From Mucilaginibacter sp. KACC 22773 (lineage in GTDB: Bacteria; Bacteroidota; Bacteroidia; Sphingobacteriales; Sphingobacteriaceae): a stretch of DNA of 64,000 nt. The translations under genes were made by a program, and so were the position numbers. The stretch spans positions 1,860,001 to 1,924,000 of the forward strand of contig NZ_CP117883.1 of assembly GCF_028736215.1 (NCBI RefSeq), written 5' to 3'. The notes under the pieces were generated by a model. The model did no database searches. It had not been told where the DNA came from and was given only the letters and a program-made list of their open reading frames with translations. This document shows, piece by piece, positions 1-7,361 of this stretch. How positions within the stretch are numbered: position 1 is the first letter of the stretch; each line of letters begins with the position of its first letter.

Positions 1-1
1 G

Positions 2-328
2 AAAATGGCCATCAGGCAATGCCCGGATACCAAAGACCTGATTCATCATTCAGATCGCGGAATTCAGTATTGCAGTAAGGATTATGTAAAGCTGCTGAAG
101 AAGGCCAAAATAAAGATCAGCATGACTGAGGCGAACCATTGTTATGAAAATGCTACAGCCGAGCGGATAAACGGCATTCTAAAGCAGGAATATGGCTTAG
201 ATGAAGCTTTTACATCTGAGGGCAATGCGGTAAAGGCAGTAAAAGAAGCGATATGGTCGTATAATACGGACCGGCCACACTGGTCACTGAATTTAGCAAC
301 CCCGCAGCAGGTGCATATTGCTGCTTAA
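2..328 (+). CDS. IS3-family transposase OrfB, C-terminal part (5' end outside window)
   Basis: This is the C-terminal half of the DDE integrase-core transposase that cuts and joins the ends of IS3-family elements. The visible frame has the second catalytic Asp in HHSDRG (D17 counting from the Met at base 5) and the catalytic Glu in NATAER (E53). They are separated by exactly 35 residues, the DD(35)E spacing that marks IS3 transposases. The downstream segment YNTDRPHWSLNLATPQQV is the usual IS3 C-terminus. The ATG at 5 is internal; the frame is open to the window edge, so the gene starts upstream, probably by frameshift from an orfA. The visible part is intact. Confidence 0.93.
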   Translation, partial: KMAIRQCPDTKDLIHHSDRGIQYCSKDYVKLLKKAKIKISMTEANHCYENATAERINGILKQEYGLDEAFTSEGNAVKAVKEAIWSYNTDRPHWSLNLATPQQVHIAA

Positions 329-384
329 GTTATTAACAAGCAACAGGAAATTTTAAAAGAAAAAAAGAAGCAAAAAAAGAAAAG

Positions 385-431
385 GGTGTTAATAAGTCGA
401 AAACTCTACGAGTTTCCGACTTATTAACACC
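385..431. repeat. Long hairpin inside the IS tail
   Basis: Arms 385-406 and 410-431 (22 bases each) are complementary except for one position, with a 3-base loop. On the minus strand the hairpin is followed by a T-rich tract (the A-rich run 359-383 on the plus strand). It would therefore work best as a terminator of transcription entering the element from the right. On the plus strand no T-run follows. Confidence 0.75.
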
Positions 432-477
432 TCAAGTAACAAACAATAAAGTGTCTACTTTTTTCAGGACATGACAG

Positions 478-507
478 AAGCCGCTTACATTGTAAGCGGC
501 TTTTTTT
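478..507 (+). terminator. Rho-independent terminator just right of the IS
   Basis: Complementary arms AAGCCGCTTA and TAAGCGGCTT with a 5-base loop are followed by a run of T (to about 507). It lies 6 bases beyond the inferred IS end. It probably belonged to the gene into whose 3' flank the IS inserted. Confidence 0.8.
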
Positions 508-628
508 AGGGATTTTTTGCTGACGAATCATAGCAAACCTTACTGGTGTATCTGATTATCTCCTAACTTTAAAGTCAATAAACCAATTGATAAAATATTC
601 AGACAGACCTTAATTTAGCTTTCATAAA

Positions 629-1036
629 ATGAAAGAACAAATTGACACTAAGGAAAACCCGTTAGCCCTTAAAACACCGCCGCTATCATCAGAATATACT
701 ATGTACACCGATGTAAAAGATGGTAAAGAAGTTTTGGTGTGCACCGTTGGCAAAACGGTGTTACTGTATGATTACCGTTGCCTTGAAGATTTGCACACAA
801 TGCTTAAGCAACACGGCGACTGGATGGAACTGGGAAGTGCCGACGAGCAAAAGCCGGCCAAAGAAAGCACTGTTGAAGCATGGGGACGATCCTCCGAAAA
901 TCCTGTTGGTGGCTGGTATGGGCTCAAGAAAGGTTTACGTGGCCGTTTTGGCATGTATATACCACCATTAATGGAAGCACTGGGAGTTGCAGAGATAACG
1001 CATGAGGCAAAAGGGAATAAAATGCGGGCAAAATAA
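629..1036 (+). CDS. Conserved hypothetical protein (possibly DUF6855)
   Basis: This is a 135-residue soluble protein without signal peptide or membrane segment, and its function is unknown. Residues 1-60 contain a short beta-rich stretch (EYTMYTDVKDGKEVLVCTVG). The C-terminal half is rich in Gly and aromatic residues (ENPVGGWYGLKKGLRGRFGMY) and ends in a basic tail. That segment resembles a small, widely conserved bacterial family I remember as DUF6855; the number is from memory and should be checked. The gene stands alone, convergent with the DUF4272 gene (29 bases between stops) and 93 codon-free bases after the terminator region. The ATG at 629 is the only sensible start. Confidence 0.8.
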   Translation: MKEQIDTKENPLALKTPPLSSEYTMYTDVKDGKEVLVCTVGKTVLLYDYRCLEDLHTMLKQHGDWMELGSADEQKPAKESTVEAWGRSSENPVGGWYGLKKGLRGRFGMYIPPLMEALGVAEITHEAKGNKMRAK

Positions 1037-1064
1037 CCATATAAACGCTATCGCGTATCGCAAT

Positions 1065-1736
1065 TTAGGTTGAGGTATCTGTTTCGTCCCACTCTTCAAT
1101 TCCGGAGAAGCGGCGAAGCCAGTTCAGCGCTTTATGCCTTTCGAAAGAAACGACACGGTCTACCGTCGATGTGTTTGGGTTGCCGTTAAAATAAATATCT
1201 CTCAGGTAAGTGGTAACCAATTCATTAAAAAGGTTTTCGTCGATGATGGTTGTTTCGTCGATATAATGCAGTTTTGTTAAAAAATCATTTAAAGGCTCGC
1301 CAGCCAAAGGAACAACGGTATCAAATTCATTAAATTCCTCGTCGTCTATGGGCTGGCATGAAACCGAAAGTTTTGTAACTAATCCAAGTGACCAGGCCAA
1401 TACGTAAGCCGCTTCTATTTGCCATGAAAAATTTACCAGTGCTTTTCTGTCTGTAACTTTTCCTTCAAACAATTTTGTTTCCCGTTCACTAACATATTCC
1501 CATAGGCCCTCAGCTTTTAACCAGTTCATGATTTTTTGACGATGTTTTTCATGCTGTGCTGCAATCGAAACTGCATACAAAATGATAATCCGGCAGCCAA
1601 CGTCAAAAGGTTTTGCAAAGCTTTCAGGATCAAAATCAAGATAAGGCAGGTACTGTATTTTGATATCACCTATGCCATGATCGCTCAATCGTTTTTCAAT
1701 TGCTTTTTTTCTATCAATGGACGATTTGTTTATCAT
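1065..1736 (-). CDS. DUF4272 domain-containing protein
   Basis: This is a 223-residue soluble protein of unknown biochemical role. It shows the order of motifs seen in DUF4272 proteins. A region near residues 45-75 reads CRIIILYAVSIAAQ followed by a helix ending LKAEGLWEYVS. A central NFSWQIEAAYVLAWSLGL lies at about 103-120. The closing signature FERHKALNWLRRF is followed by an acidic WDETDT tail (residues 198-221). No signal peptide is present. Its start is only 8 bases from the stop of the next gene upstream on the same strand (1745-2101), so the two may be co-transcribed. Confidence 0.85.
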   Translation of the reverse strand: MINKSSIDRKKAIEKRLSDHGIGDIKIQYLPYLDFDPESFAKPFDVGCRIIILYAVSIAAQHEKHRQKIMNWLKAEGLWEYVSERETKLFEGKVTDRKALVNFSWQIEAAYVLAWSLGLVTKLSVSCQPIDDEEFNEFDTVVPLAGEPLNDFLTKLHYIDETTIIDENLFNELVTTYLRDIYFNGNPNTSTVDRVVSFERHKALNWLRRFSGIEEWDETDTST

Positions 1737-1744
1737 AAGTAATT

Positions 1745-2101
1745 TTATCCAAGTGGATATTTCAAATATATCAACACTAATGGGATAAGCAAAAAAGGTA
1801 TCTCAATTAAAGCGGCTTTCAATTCCCCTATGTAAAAAAACATCACCATCAGGAAAAATATCAGGGCGGCGTTTAAAATGTTACCTGCTACAAAAGTTTG
1901 CGGCATAAGGATAAGTATTCCGCTTAGCAGTGTCAAAAGCGATATTACTTTTAATGTAGTGGGGCTTAAATTCCATTTGCCAAACAATTCTGCTTCGGGG
2001 CCAGTGGCGCCAGGTTTCATGGTTAATCCCTGCCAGCCGTGTTTTATGCTCATAAAGGCTGCAAATATGATAAGGGCGCTGCTAATTAATTTGAGAGTCA
2101 T
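1745..2101 (-). CDS. Small four-helix membrane protein, DoxX-like
   Basis: This 118-residue protein has about four hydrophobic segments (roughly residues 2-19, 50-67, 71-90 and 96-114), so it is an inner-membrane protein. Size and helix number resemble small DoxX-like proteins, but no diagnostic motif is visible and the call is tentative. It lies 80 bases downstream of an AraC regulator on the same strand and just upstream of the DUF4272 gene. The regulator may control it; that is inference from position only. Confidence 0.75.
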   Translation of the reverse strand: MTLKLISSALIIFAAFMSIKHGWQGLTMKPGATGPEAELFGKWNLSPTTLKVISLLTLLSGILILMPQTFVAGNILNAALIFFLMVMFFYIGELKAALIEIPFLLIPLVLIYLKYPLG

Positions 2102-2181
2102 GATGTTGGTTTGTTATAGCGCTAAGCTACGTGCCATTGTCCATAACATGTTTGCAATCATCAATCAGCTATTTATCAATT

Positions 2182-3114
2182 TCAAACAATTTTTGCCCGT
2201 ATTTCAATTGGTGATAGTGATGTTTGTTTTTTAAAGAAGTTTGAAAAGTGCGATAGCTGTTCAAATCCCAGGCTGTAGGCAATTTCTGATATGTTCCAAT
2301 CGGTTTGTTTAAGCAGTATTTTGGCTTCCTGGATAAGTCGGTTGGTAATATGCTCGGTTGTGGTTTTGCCGGTATTTTCTTTTAAAACTTTATTAAGATG
2401 GTTACTGTGCACGGCCAGGCGGTCGGCATAATCGCGCGCAGTTCGTAATGTTATTTTTTGCTGCGGAGATGCTATCGGGAATTGCCTTTCCAGCAACTCG
2501 ATAAACAGGGATGATACCCTGGCCGATGCATTATGCGCACTGTTGTAGGTGGTTAGGGGCTCCAGCTTTTGGCCGTAATGAATTACCTCCATTACATAAT
2601 TGCGGATAAGATCATACTTAAACAAATAATTGGAGCTTATTTCCTGCTGCATTTTTTTAAACATCAGCTCCAGTTCGTTTGCCTGCGCATCGGTAACCTG
2701 GAAAACCGGGTAGCCTCCCGGGCGAAAGATGGGGAGTTCATCTAACACGGCACCGCTTTTTGATTGTATTAAAAAATCGCCGGTAAAAATACAGAAATAT
2801 CCGGCCTGGTCCGTATCCTGCGGTACCCAGTTATAGGGTATTTTAGGCGTAGCAAAAAGCAAAGCATTTTTTTCGATGTGGATCACCTTATCAGCATACT
2901 CCGCAATGTTTTTCCCCCTCACCAGGCTTATTTTGTAGTAAGCCCTGCGGTTGTAGGGCATATGCCCGGGGTTGTCTTTAAAACGAGGAATGAGTTCTTC
3001 CAGGTTGAATATATTGAAATGTCCTATTTCTTTATTGATGCCGGCCGGTAACAGCGACTCTGTATCGTTTTTACCTACCTGTTTATAAAATTCGTCGATA
3101 GTGATGGCTTGCAT
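2182..3114 (-). CDS. AraC-family transcriptional regulator
   Basis: This 310-residue DNA-binding protein has an N-terminal cupin-like sensing region (about 1-160, with YYKISLVRGKN and ALLFATPKIPYNW typical of Bacteroidota members). The C-terminal part is a two-helix-turn-helix AraC domain (about 215-308). The second HTH is clear: WNISEIAYSLGFEQLSHFSNFFKKQTSLSPIEIR. It is probably a one-component regulator that binds a small ligand. Expected targets are the membrane-protein gene 80 bases downstream or its own promoter in 3115-3340. No operator could be recognised. Confidence 0.93.
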   Translation of the reverse strand: MQAITIDEFYKQVGKNDTESLLPAGINKEIGHFNIFNLEELIPRFKDNPGHMPYNRRAYYKISLVRGKNIAEYADKVIHIEKNALLFATPKIPYNWVPQDTDQAGYFCIFTGDFLIQSKSGAVLDELPIFRPGGYPVFQVTDAQANELELMFKKMQQEISSNYLFKYDLIRNYVMEVIHYGQKLEPLTTYNSAHNASARVSSLFIELLERQFPIASPQQKITLRTARDYADRLAVHSNHLNKVLKENTGKTTTEHITNRLIQEAKILLKQTDWNISEIAYSLGFEQLSHFSNFFKKQTSLSPIEIRAKIV

Positions 3115-3340
3115 AGCTGGTTGTTATATACTAAGATAAAAGTATAAATCATCTATCAATTAAACTGATCGTGATTTGAATATGATAAATGGATGATGCT
3201 TTCTTACTCAATCTGTATTTCAAGTACTACGATTTTAAAACGCACGGTATTTGAATATAGTAAGCAATGCCTTTACACCATTTTAGTTGCAATTCGTGAA
3301 AATAATACAAGAAGTAATTGCTGTTCACCGCATGCCATAA

Positions 3341-4429
3341 CTATCTAAACCGCTCGAATGATTGCCAGTATTTGTCTTTATAAACATCATATGTTATATC
3401 AACCTGGCCGGAATACTTTTGTACAATACTATAAGCTACAATGGATGGTTTTCTGAAATCTTTGCAGGCAAAATATATATCGCGGGTGTTTTCTGCAGTT
3501 TGGCGGCCAATGTTCAGGTAACCGTCGAAGTCTTTCAATTCATGAAGTATATCCTTTTCAATATCATCCAACAGTTGATAGGTTTTGTTGTCGGGCATGC
3601 CGTTATTGGCTGTACCGCCATATTTAATTTCCACACTCATAATCCAGGGGTGAGATGCCTTGCTGTCCCAGTTGAGTAAATCGGTGTTAATGATAGCCAC
3701 CACGGGATTGCCGCTGTTCAGGGTTGCTTCAAGCCCCGAATAAGTGTCATTTTCTGTGTTGTGCCTTACGCCTTCGTACTTTTCAATAAATTCTTTTTCG
3801 CGCCATTTTAAAAAATCTTTTAGTTTCGCTATTGGTACTAATTCTTTTTCTGCCTCGCTTTTACCTATAACATTCATATTATCTATGGTGGTTGCAAAAT
3901 TTAGTTCGCCAATGAAATTGTCAAGGAAAATGTATATCCCATTGATGATGGTGTCTTTATTTTTTTGGGTAAGGTCGTCATGTAAAACGGTGATGTCTAT
4001 TTCATCAGGGAACTCATTCGAATTGTTTGCATAAAAATGGATGTTTTCATCTGCAAATTTATAGCCGTCCATTTTGATATATACGTTTGTAATGTCTAAA
4101 GCAGGTTTCAGTGCGGTAAACTTCCAACCATTTATTTGGGGGGCGGCTTTAACAAGTTCTTCTACAAAGGGAATGTTTTTGACAGCGCCATCGGCAGTCA
4201 AAACAAGTTCGACGGTATGCTCATCAAATATGCCGGTTAAAAAATAAAATCCATCTTTTAGCTCGTTAAGCTTTGGCGAAAGTTTGTCGAAAAAATCTTT
4301 GTGGATATCCCTCTTTTCTTTAACTATTCTGAAAAAAGCCTTTTCATTTTTTTGAAACCAAGTCCAAAAATCTGCGTACGACCTAACAGGTTGTTCGCCA
4401 CCTTTAAATATATTCTTTAGAAAACTCAT
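3341..4429 (-). CDS. DUF695 domain-containing protein
   Basis: This 362-residue protein has no signal peptide and is probably cytoplasmic. The N-terminal half (about 1-200) is a charged alpha/beta region with no recognisable motif. The C-terminal 130 residues look like DUF695. Markers are NPVVAIINTDLLNW, a conserved GMPDN before a helix, and the ending RDIYFACKDF, VDITYDVYKDKYWQSFERF. The function of DUF695 is unknown. The gene is divergent from the AHSA1-type gene at 4627; the 197 bases between them presumably carry both promoters. Confidence 0.8.
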   Translation of the reverse strand: MSFLKNIFKGGEQPVRSYADFWTWFQKNEKAFFRIVKEKRDIHKDFFDKLSPKLNELKDGFYFLTGIFDEHTVELVLTADGAVKNIPFVEELVKAAPQINGWKFTALKPALDITNVYIKMDGYKFADENIHFYANNSNEFPDEIDITVLHDDLTQKNKDTIINGIYIFLDNFIGELNFATTIDNMNVIGKSEAEKELVPIAKLKDFLKWREKEFIEKYEGVRHNTENDTYSGLEATLNSGNPVVAIINTDLLNWDSKASHPWIMSVEIKYGGTANNGMPDNKTYQLLDDIEKDILHELKDFDGYLNIGRQTAENTRDIYFACKDFRKPSIVAYSIVQKYSGQVDITYDVYKDKYWQSFERFR

Positions 4430-4626
4430 CGGCTATAGTTTTTTTAATGATAGGGCAGAATTATTGTGCTAAAGGATGCTTATTGTTGCGCCAAATATAA
4501 AAACACAATTAATTATATTAAACATTTCTACCTGTAATTCGCACCCCACAAATGTCGCATTTAGCCATATTCCGTTTTAAAATATTCTGCTAATTTTATC
4601 AACAGCAAATCAATCAAAAAAATAAA

Positions 4627-5055
4627 ATGGAAACAGCAGCTAAAACAACTATCACCGTAGAAGCCACCATAAACGCGCCTATAGAAAAAGTTTGGGAATC
4701 GTGGACTAAACCGGAGCATATTACCCAATGGTGCCATGCATCAGACGATTGGCACGCGCCTTATGCTGATAACGATGCGCAAACAGGCGGCAAGTTTAAA
4801 ACAACCATGGCTGCAAAAGATGGAAGTTTCAGTTTTGATTTTGAAGGTGTTTACAGTAACGTAGCGCAATATAGCCTGATAGAATATGGGCTTGGTGATG
4901 GCCGGAAAGTAAGAATTGAGTTTATTGGCGATGGCGACACCACTAAGGTAACGGAAACATTTGACCCCGAAACGCAAAATCCTATTGAAATGCAAAGGGG
5001 AGGCTGGCAGGCTATCCTGGATAATTTCAAAAAATATACTGAAACCAGTCTTTAA
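4627..5055 (+). CDS. SRPBCC / AHSA1-type protein
   Basis: This 142-residue cytoplasmic protein has the START-like helix-grip fold used by AHSA1-type (activator of Hsp90 ATPase-like) and other SRPBCC proteins to hold small hydrophobic ligands. The N-terminal signature is ITVEATINAPIEKVWESWTKPEHITQW. The ending NPIEMQRGGWQAILDNFKKYTE is also typical. Length is normal for the family. Its ligand is not predictable. The gene ends 73 bases before the tRNA and appears monocistronic. Confidence 0.93.
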   Translation: METAAKTTITVEATINAPIEKVWESWTKPEHITQWCHASDDWHAPYADNDAQTGGKFKTTMAAKDGSFSFDFEGVYSNVAQYSLIEYGLGDGRKVRIEFIGDGDTTKVTETFDPETQNPIEMQRGGWQAILDNFKKYTETSL

Positions 5056-5128
5056 CTATTTTTGCTAAATAAAGCCATTGGTCTTATATTTGCATATTAA
5101 GCAGGCGTAATCTGCGCTTGATTGATAT

Positions 5129-5199
5129 TTTCCTATGGTGTAATGGTAGCACTTCTGATTCTGGTTCAGACAATCGTGGTTCGAGTCCATGTGGGAAAA
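5129..5199 (+). tRNA. tRNA-Gln(CTG)
   Basis: A full cloverleaf can be drawn. The acceptor stem is TTTCCTA with TGGGAAA (5192-5198), with discriminator A at 5199. The D stem is GTG/CAC. The anticodon stem TCTGA/TCAGA holds the loop TTCTGGT with anticodon CTG at 5161-5163, which reads CAG (Gln). The T arm is CGTGG-TTCGAGT-CCATG. No CCA is encoded. A strong terminator follows immediately. Confidence 0.93.
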
Positions 5200-5204
5200 C
5201 CTTG

Positions 5205-5247
5205 AGCGGACAGAGACGGATTTTCGTCTCTGTCCGCTTTTTTTTTT
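5205..5247 (+). terminator. Rho-independent terminator of the tRNA gene
   Basis: Fourteen-base perfect arms (5205-5218 and 5225-5238) with a 6-base loop are followed by about ten T residues. It begins 5 bases after the tRNA 3' end. Confidence 0.93.
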
Positions 5248-5480
5248 GATACCATTGTTATAGCAAGGAAGTATTTTATTGGGCGCAGCAATTTCCTGAT
5301 CTTCCCTCCATCTTCGCTTTAAGACCCGCCTCAACAACCACTGCTTGTTCGAATTGTAAAAGCAGATTAGTAATAAGCTATTATAGTTTACTTCTGCTTT
5401 GTTTTTCTCAACTAAATTTAGCGTAACCAATTGTATGCATTTCCCCCCTGTAAATGCGCGTACCAAAACCTCATTAAAGA

Positions 5481-6068
5481 ATGTTAAATATTAATATTAA
5501 AGATCTATTAATAAAAATTGCGCGTGACAGTGATCTGGCATCTTTTAAAAAGATCTACTTTTTATACTACGAAAGGTTGTTGAAGTTAGCCTGCTCCTAC
5601 GTGAAGGTAACGGAGGTAGGCGAGGAGATTGTGGACGACGTTTTTGTGAAAATATGGGCTAACCGGGCCGGGCTAACAGAAGTGAACAATTTGACGGTTT
5701 ATTTATATGTAGCGGTAAAAAACAGGGCCATCAATCATAATTTGTCAAATCGGATAACTTGTGTTGATATAGAATCGGTTAGTTTTGAGCTTAAAGATGC
5801 CAATGGTTCTGTTGAGGATGTAATCATCACCGATGAACTCGCAAAAATCATCAATTATACCATACAGCGGCTACCCGATGAATGCAAAGTAGTATTTAAA
5901 TTAGTTAAGGAAGACGGTTTGAAATATCGTAAGGTGGCCGAGATACTAAATATCTCAGTTAAAACCGTTGAGTATCACATGAAAAATGCGCTTAAGGCAA
6001 TAGCCACGGCAATATCTGCATCGCCTCATCACCATAAAAGAACAACAAAAAAAGCATCCTCAAATTAA
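5481..6068 (+). CDS. ECF RNA polymerase sigma factor, FecI-like
   Basis: This 195-residue protein belongs to the expanded Bacteroidota ECF sigma-70 group. Sigma region 2 spans about residues 20-90 (FKKIYFLYYERLLKLA, EEIVDDVFVKIW). Region 4 spans about 120-178, with the HTH in LKYRKVAEILNISVKTVEYHM. It would direct RNA polymerase to a SusC/SusD promoter when released by its anti-sigma factor. The next gene, 59 bases on, is that anti-sigma factor, and an STN-bearing SusC follows, so this is a complete trans-envelope signalling set. A poorly conserved basic tail (HHHKRTTKK) ends the protein. Confidence 0.95.
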   Translation: MLNINIKDLLIKIARDSDLASFKKIYFLYYERLLKLACSYVKVTEVGEEIVDDVFVKIWANRAGLTEVNNLTVYLYVAVKNRAINHNLSNRITCVDIESVSFELKDANGSVEDVIITDELAKIINYTIQRLPDECKVVFKLVKEDGLKYRKVAEILNISVKTVEYHMKNALKAIATAISASPHHHKRTTKKASSN

Positions 6069-6127
6069 ATTTTATTTTTCACTGGGGTATTTTCATTTTC
6101 TCCTGTCCTTGTTTCTGAAGCAAAAAA

Positions 6128-7201
6128 ATGGATCAGGACACTATTTGGACACTTGTTGGCAAAAAACTTAATAACGAGGCTACTCCCGAAGAGCTTCGTC
6201 AACTGCATCATTTGCTCATGCAGCCCTGGGCCGATGTTTATTCCATACAAATATTAGAGGCCATGTGGCGGCAAAATCCCAATAAGCCACCCCGTTTTAT
6301 TCCGCATAAACTTCAGCAAAAATGGGATAAACTCGAGAGCCGACTCGAAACCGGTAACACAGATTCCGATACATTTCAAAGCCCTGCTAACGAGGCTGTC
6401 CCCCGGAATAAAAATACAAAGCGTAGGGTTATTCAGGCACTCGTTGCAGCGGCTTGCCTGGTGTTTGCCCTATTGTCTTTTTTTTATTGGAAAAATTATT
6501 CAGGTAACTATAATGTTAAAACCTATCAAGTTGTAGCAGCTGGAAGAAACATTAGCAAGATTGTATTGCCCGATGGCACTAAGGTTTGGCTTAACGCAGG
6601 GAGCGAAATTTTTTACAAAACAAATTATGGTAACGGCAACAGGGAAATACGCCTGACCGGCGAGGCTTTCTTTGATGTTGTGAAAGATGCCGAACATCCA
6701 TTTATTGTAAATACGGCTTCTATGCGTATAAAAGTGCTGGGCACTGCTTTTAATGTCCGGTCGTATGCAAACGACAATGTTTCTGAAACATCACTGATAC
6801 GGGGGAGAATAGAATTGATTACCACTACGGGGCCAAAACAACGGATTATATTAAAACCCGCCGAGAAATTGACAATCCTTAATCCCAAACACAATCATAA
6901 CAATAAAGACGAAGCCCTGATTACCTTGAGCACTTTGCGCACCGCAAAAACCGACTCGTTGCCGTCAGAAGCGCAATGGCTGGAAAATAAACTGGTATTT
7001 GATAACGAGTATTTTGATGAAGTGGCAAAAAAAATGGAAAGATGGTATGGCGTTTCCATTTCATTTAAAAATGATGGGTTAAAGGAGAAAAAGTTTAGCG
7101 GGAAATTCACCACGGAGTCGCTAAGTACAGCGTTGGAGGCACTAAGAGCAACCAGCAATTTTAATTTTTTGATTGAGTACAAAAAGGTGATTATTTACTA
7201 A
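6128..7201 (+). CDS. FecR-type anti-sigma factor
   Basis: This 357-residue single-pass inner-membrane protein keeps the adjacent ECF sigma factor inactive until the outer-membrane transporter signals substrate. A cytoplasmic sigma-binding part (1-100) is followed by one membrane helix at about 102-120. The periplasmic FecR domain (about 135-232) contains ISKIVLPDGTKVWLNAGSE and VLGTAFNVRSY. The last 75 residues (WLENKLVFDNEYFDEVAKKMERWYGV onward in short blocks) match the DUF4974 domain, which contacts the STN domain of SusC. The next gene encodes such a SusC, so the pair is functionally coherent. Confidence 0.95.
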   Translation: MDQDTIWTLVGKKLNNEATPEELRQLHHLLMQPWADVYSIQILEAMWRQNPNKPPRFIPHKLQQKWDKLESRLETGNTDSDTFQSPANEAVPRNKNTKRRVIQALVAAACLVFALLSFFYWKNYSGNYNVKTYQVVAAGRNISKIVLPDGTKVWLNAGSEIFYKTNYGNGNREIRLTGEAFFDVVKDAEHPFIVNTASMRIKVLGTAFNVRSYANDNVSETSLIRGRIELITTTGPKQRIILKPAEKLTILNPKHNHNNKDEALITLSTLRTAKTDSLPSEAQWLENKLVFDNEYFDEVAKKMERWYGVSISFKNDGLKEKKFSGKFTTESLSTALEALRATSNFNFLIEYKKVIIY

Positions 7202-7270
7202 CCAATAATGTTAATACCTAAAAATATGCCTATGATAAAATTTGAACTTTAAAACTATTAAACCAAAAAA

Positions 7271-7296
7271 GCGGAGAATGTTGTCGCATTCCCCGC
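7271..7296 (+). terminator. Hairpin between fecR-like and susC-like genes
   Basis: Ten-base arms (7271-7280 and 7287-7296) with one mismatch enclose a 6-base loop. No T-run follows on the plus strand, so it is a weak terminator, attenuator or mRNA-stability hairpin rather than a clear end of transcription. Confidence 0.5.
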
Positions 7297-7361
7297 AATA
7301 ATTGGTACCGCAACTACGAGTCTTCTTAAACCAATAATTAAAGTAACCTAAATACTAAATT

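Larger units (their letters stand above)
1..471 (+). mobile_element. IS3-family insertion sequence, 3' portion
   Basis: This is the right-hand part of an IS3-family element whose left end lies outside the window. It consists of the end of the orfB transposase (to 328), a 140-base tail, and a right terminal repeat at about 451-471. That repeat ends in TTTTTTCAGGACA, the inverse of the TGTCCTGAAAAAA type of IS3 left end; the 5'-TG...CA-3' terminus is normal for the family. The left end and target duplication cannot be seen, so the exact right boundary (471) is inferred from the CA end. The tail carries a long hairpin at 385-431. Confidence 0.85.

Noticed and set aside
720..971. An 83-codon open frame overlapping the hypothetical gene at 629
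   Set aside because: The 629 frame has the conserved GGWYGLKKGLRGRFGMY pattern, so the overlapping frame is a shadow.
1878..2234. A 118-codon open frame on the plus strand
   Set aside because: It is antisense to the four-helix membrane protein and the end of the AraC gene and has no protein-like pattern.
5065..5466. A 133-codon open frame on the minus strand
   Set aside because: It lies across the tRNA gene and its terminator on the opposite strand; composition and product (long low-complexity basic segment) are not gene-like.
7271..7296. Operon-ending terminator between FecR-like and SusC genes
   Set aside because: The hairpin has a mismatch and no T-run; I keep it only as a weak hairpin, not as the end of transcription.
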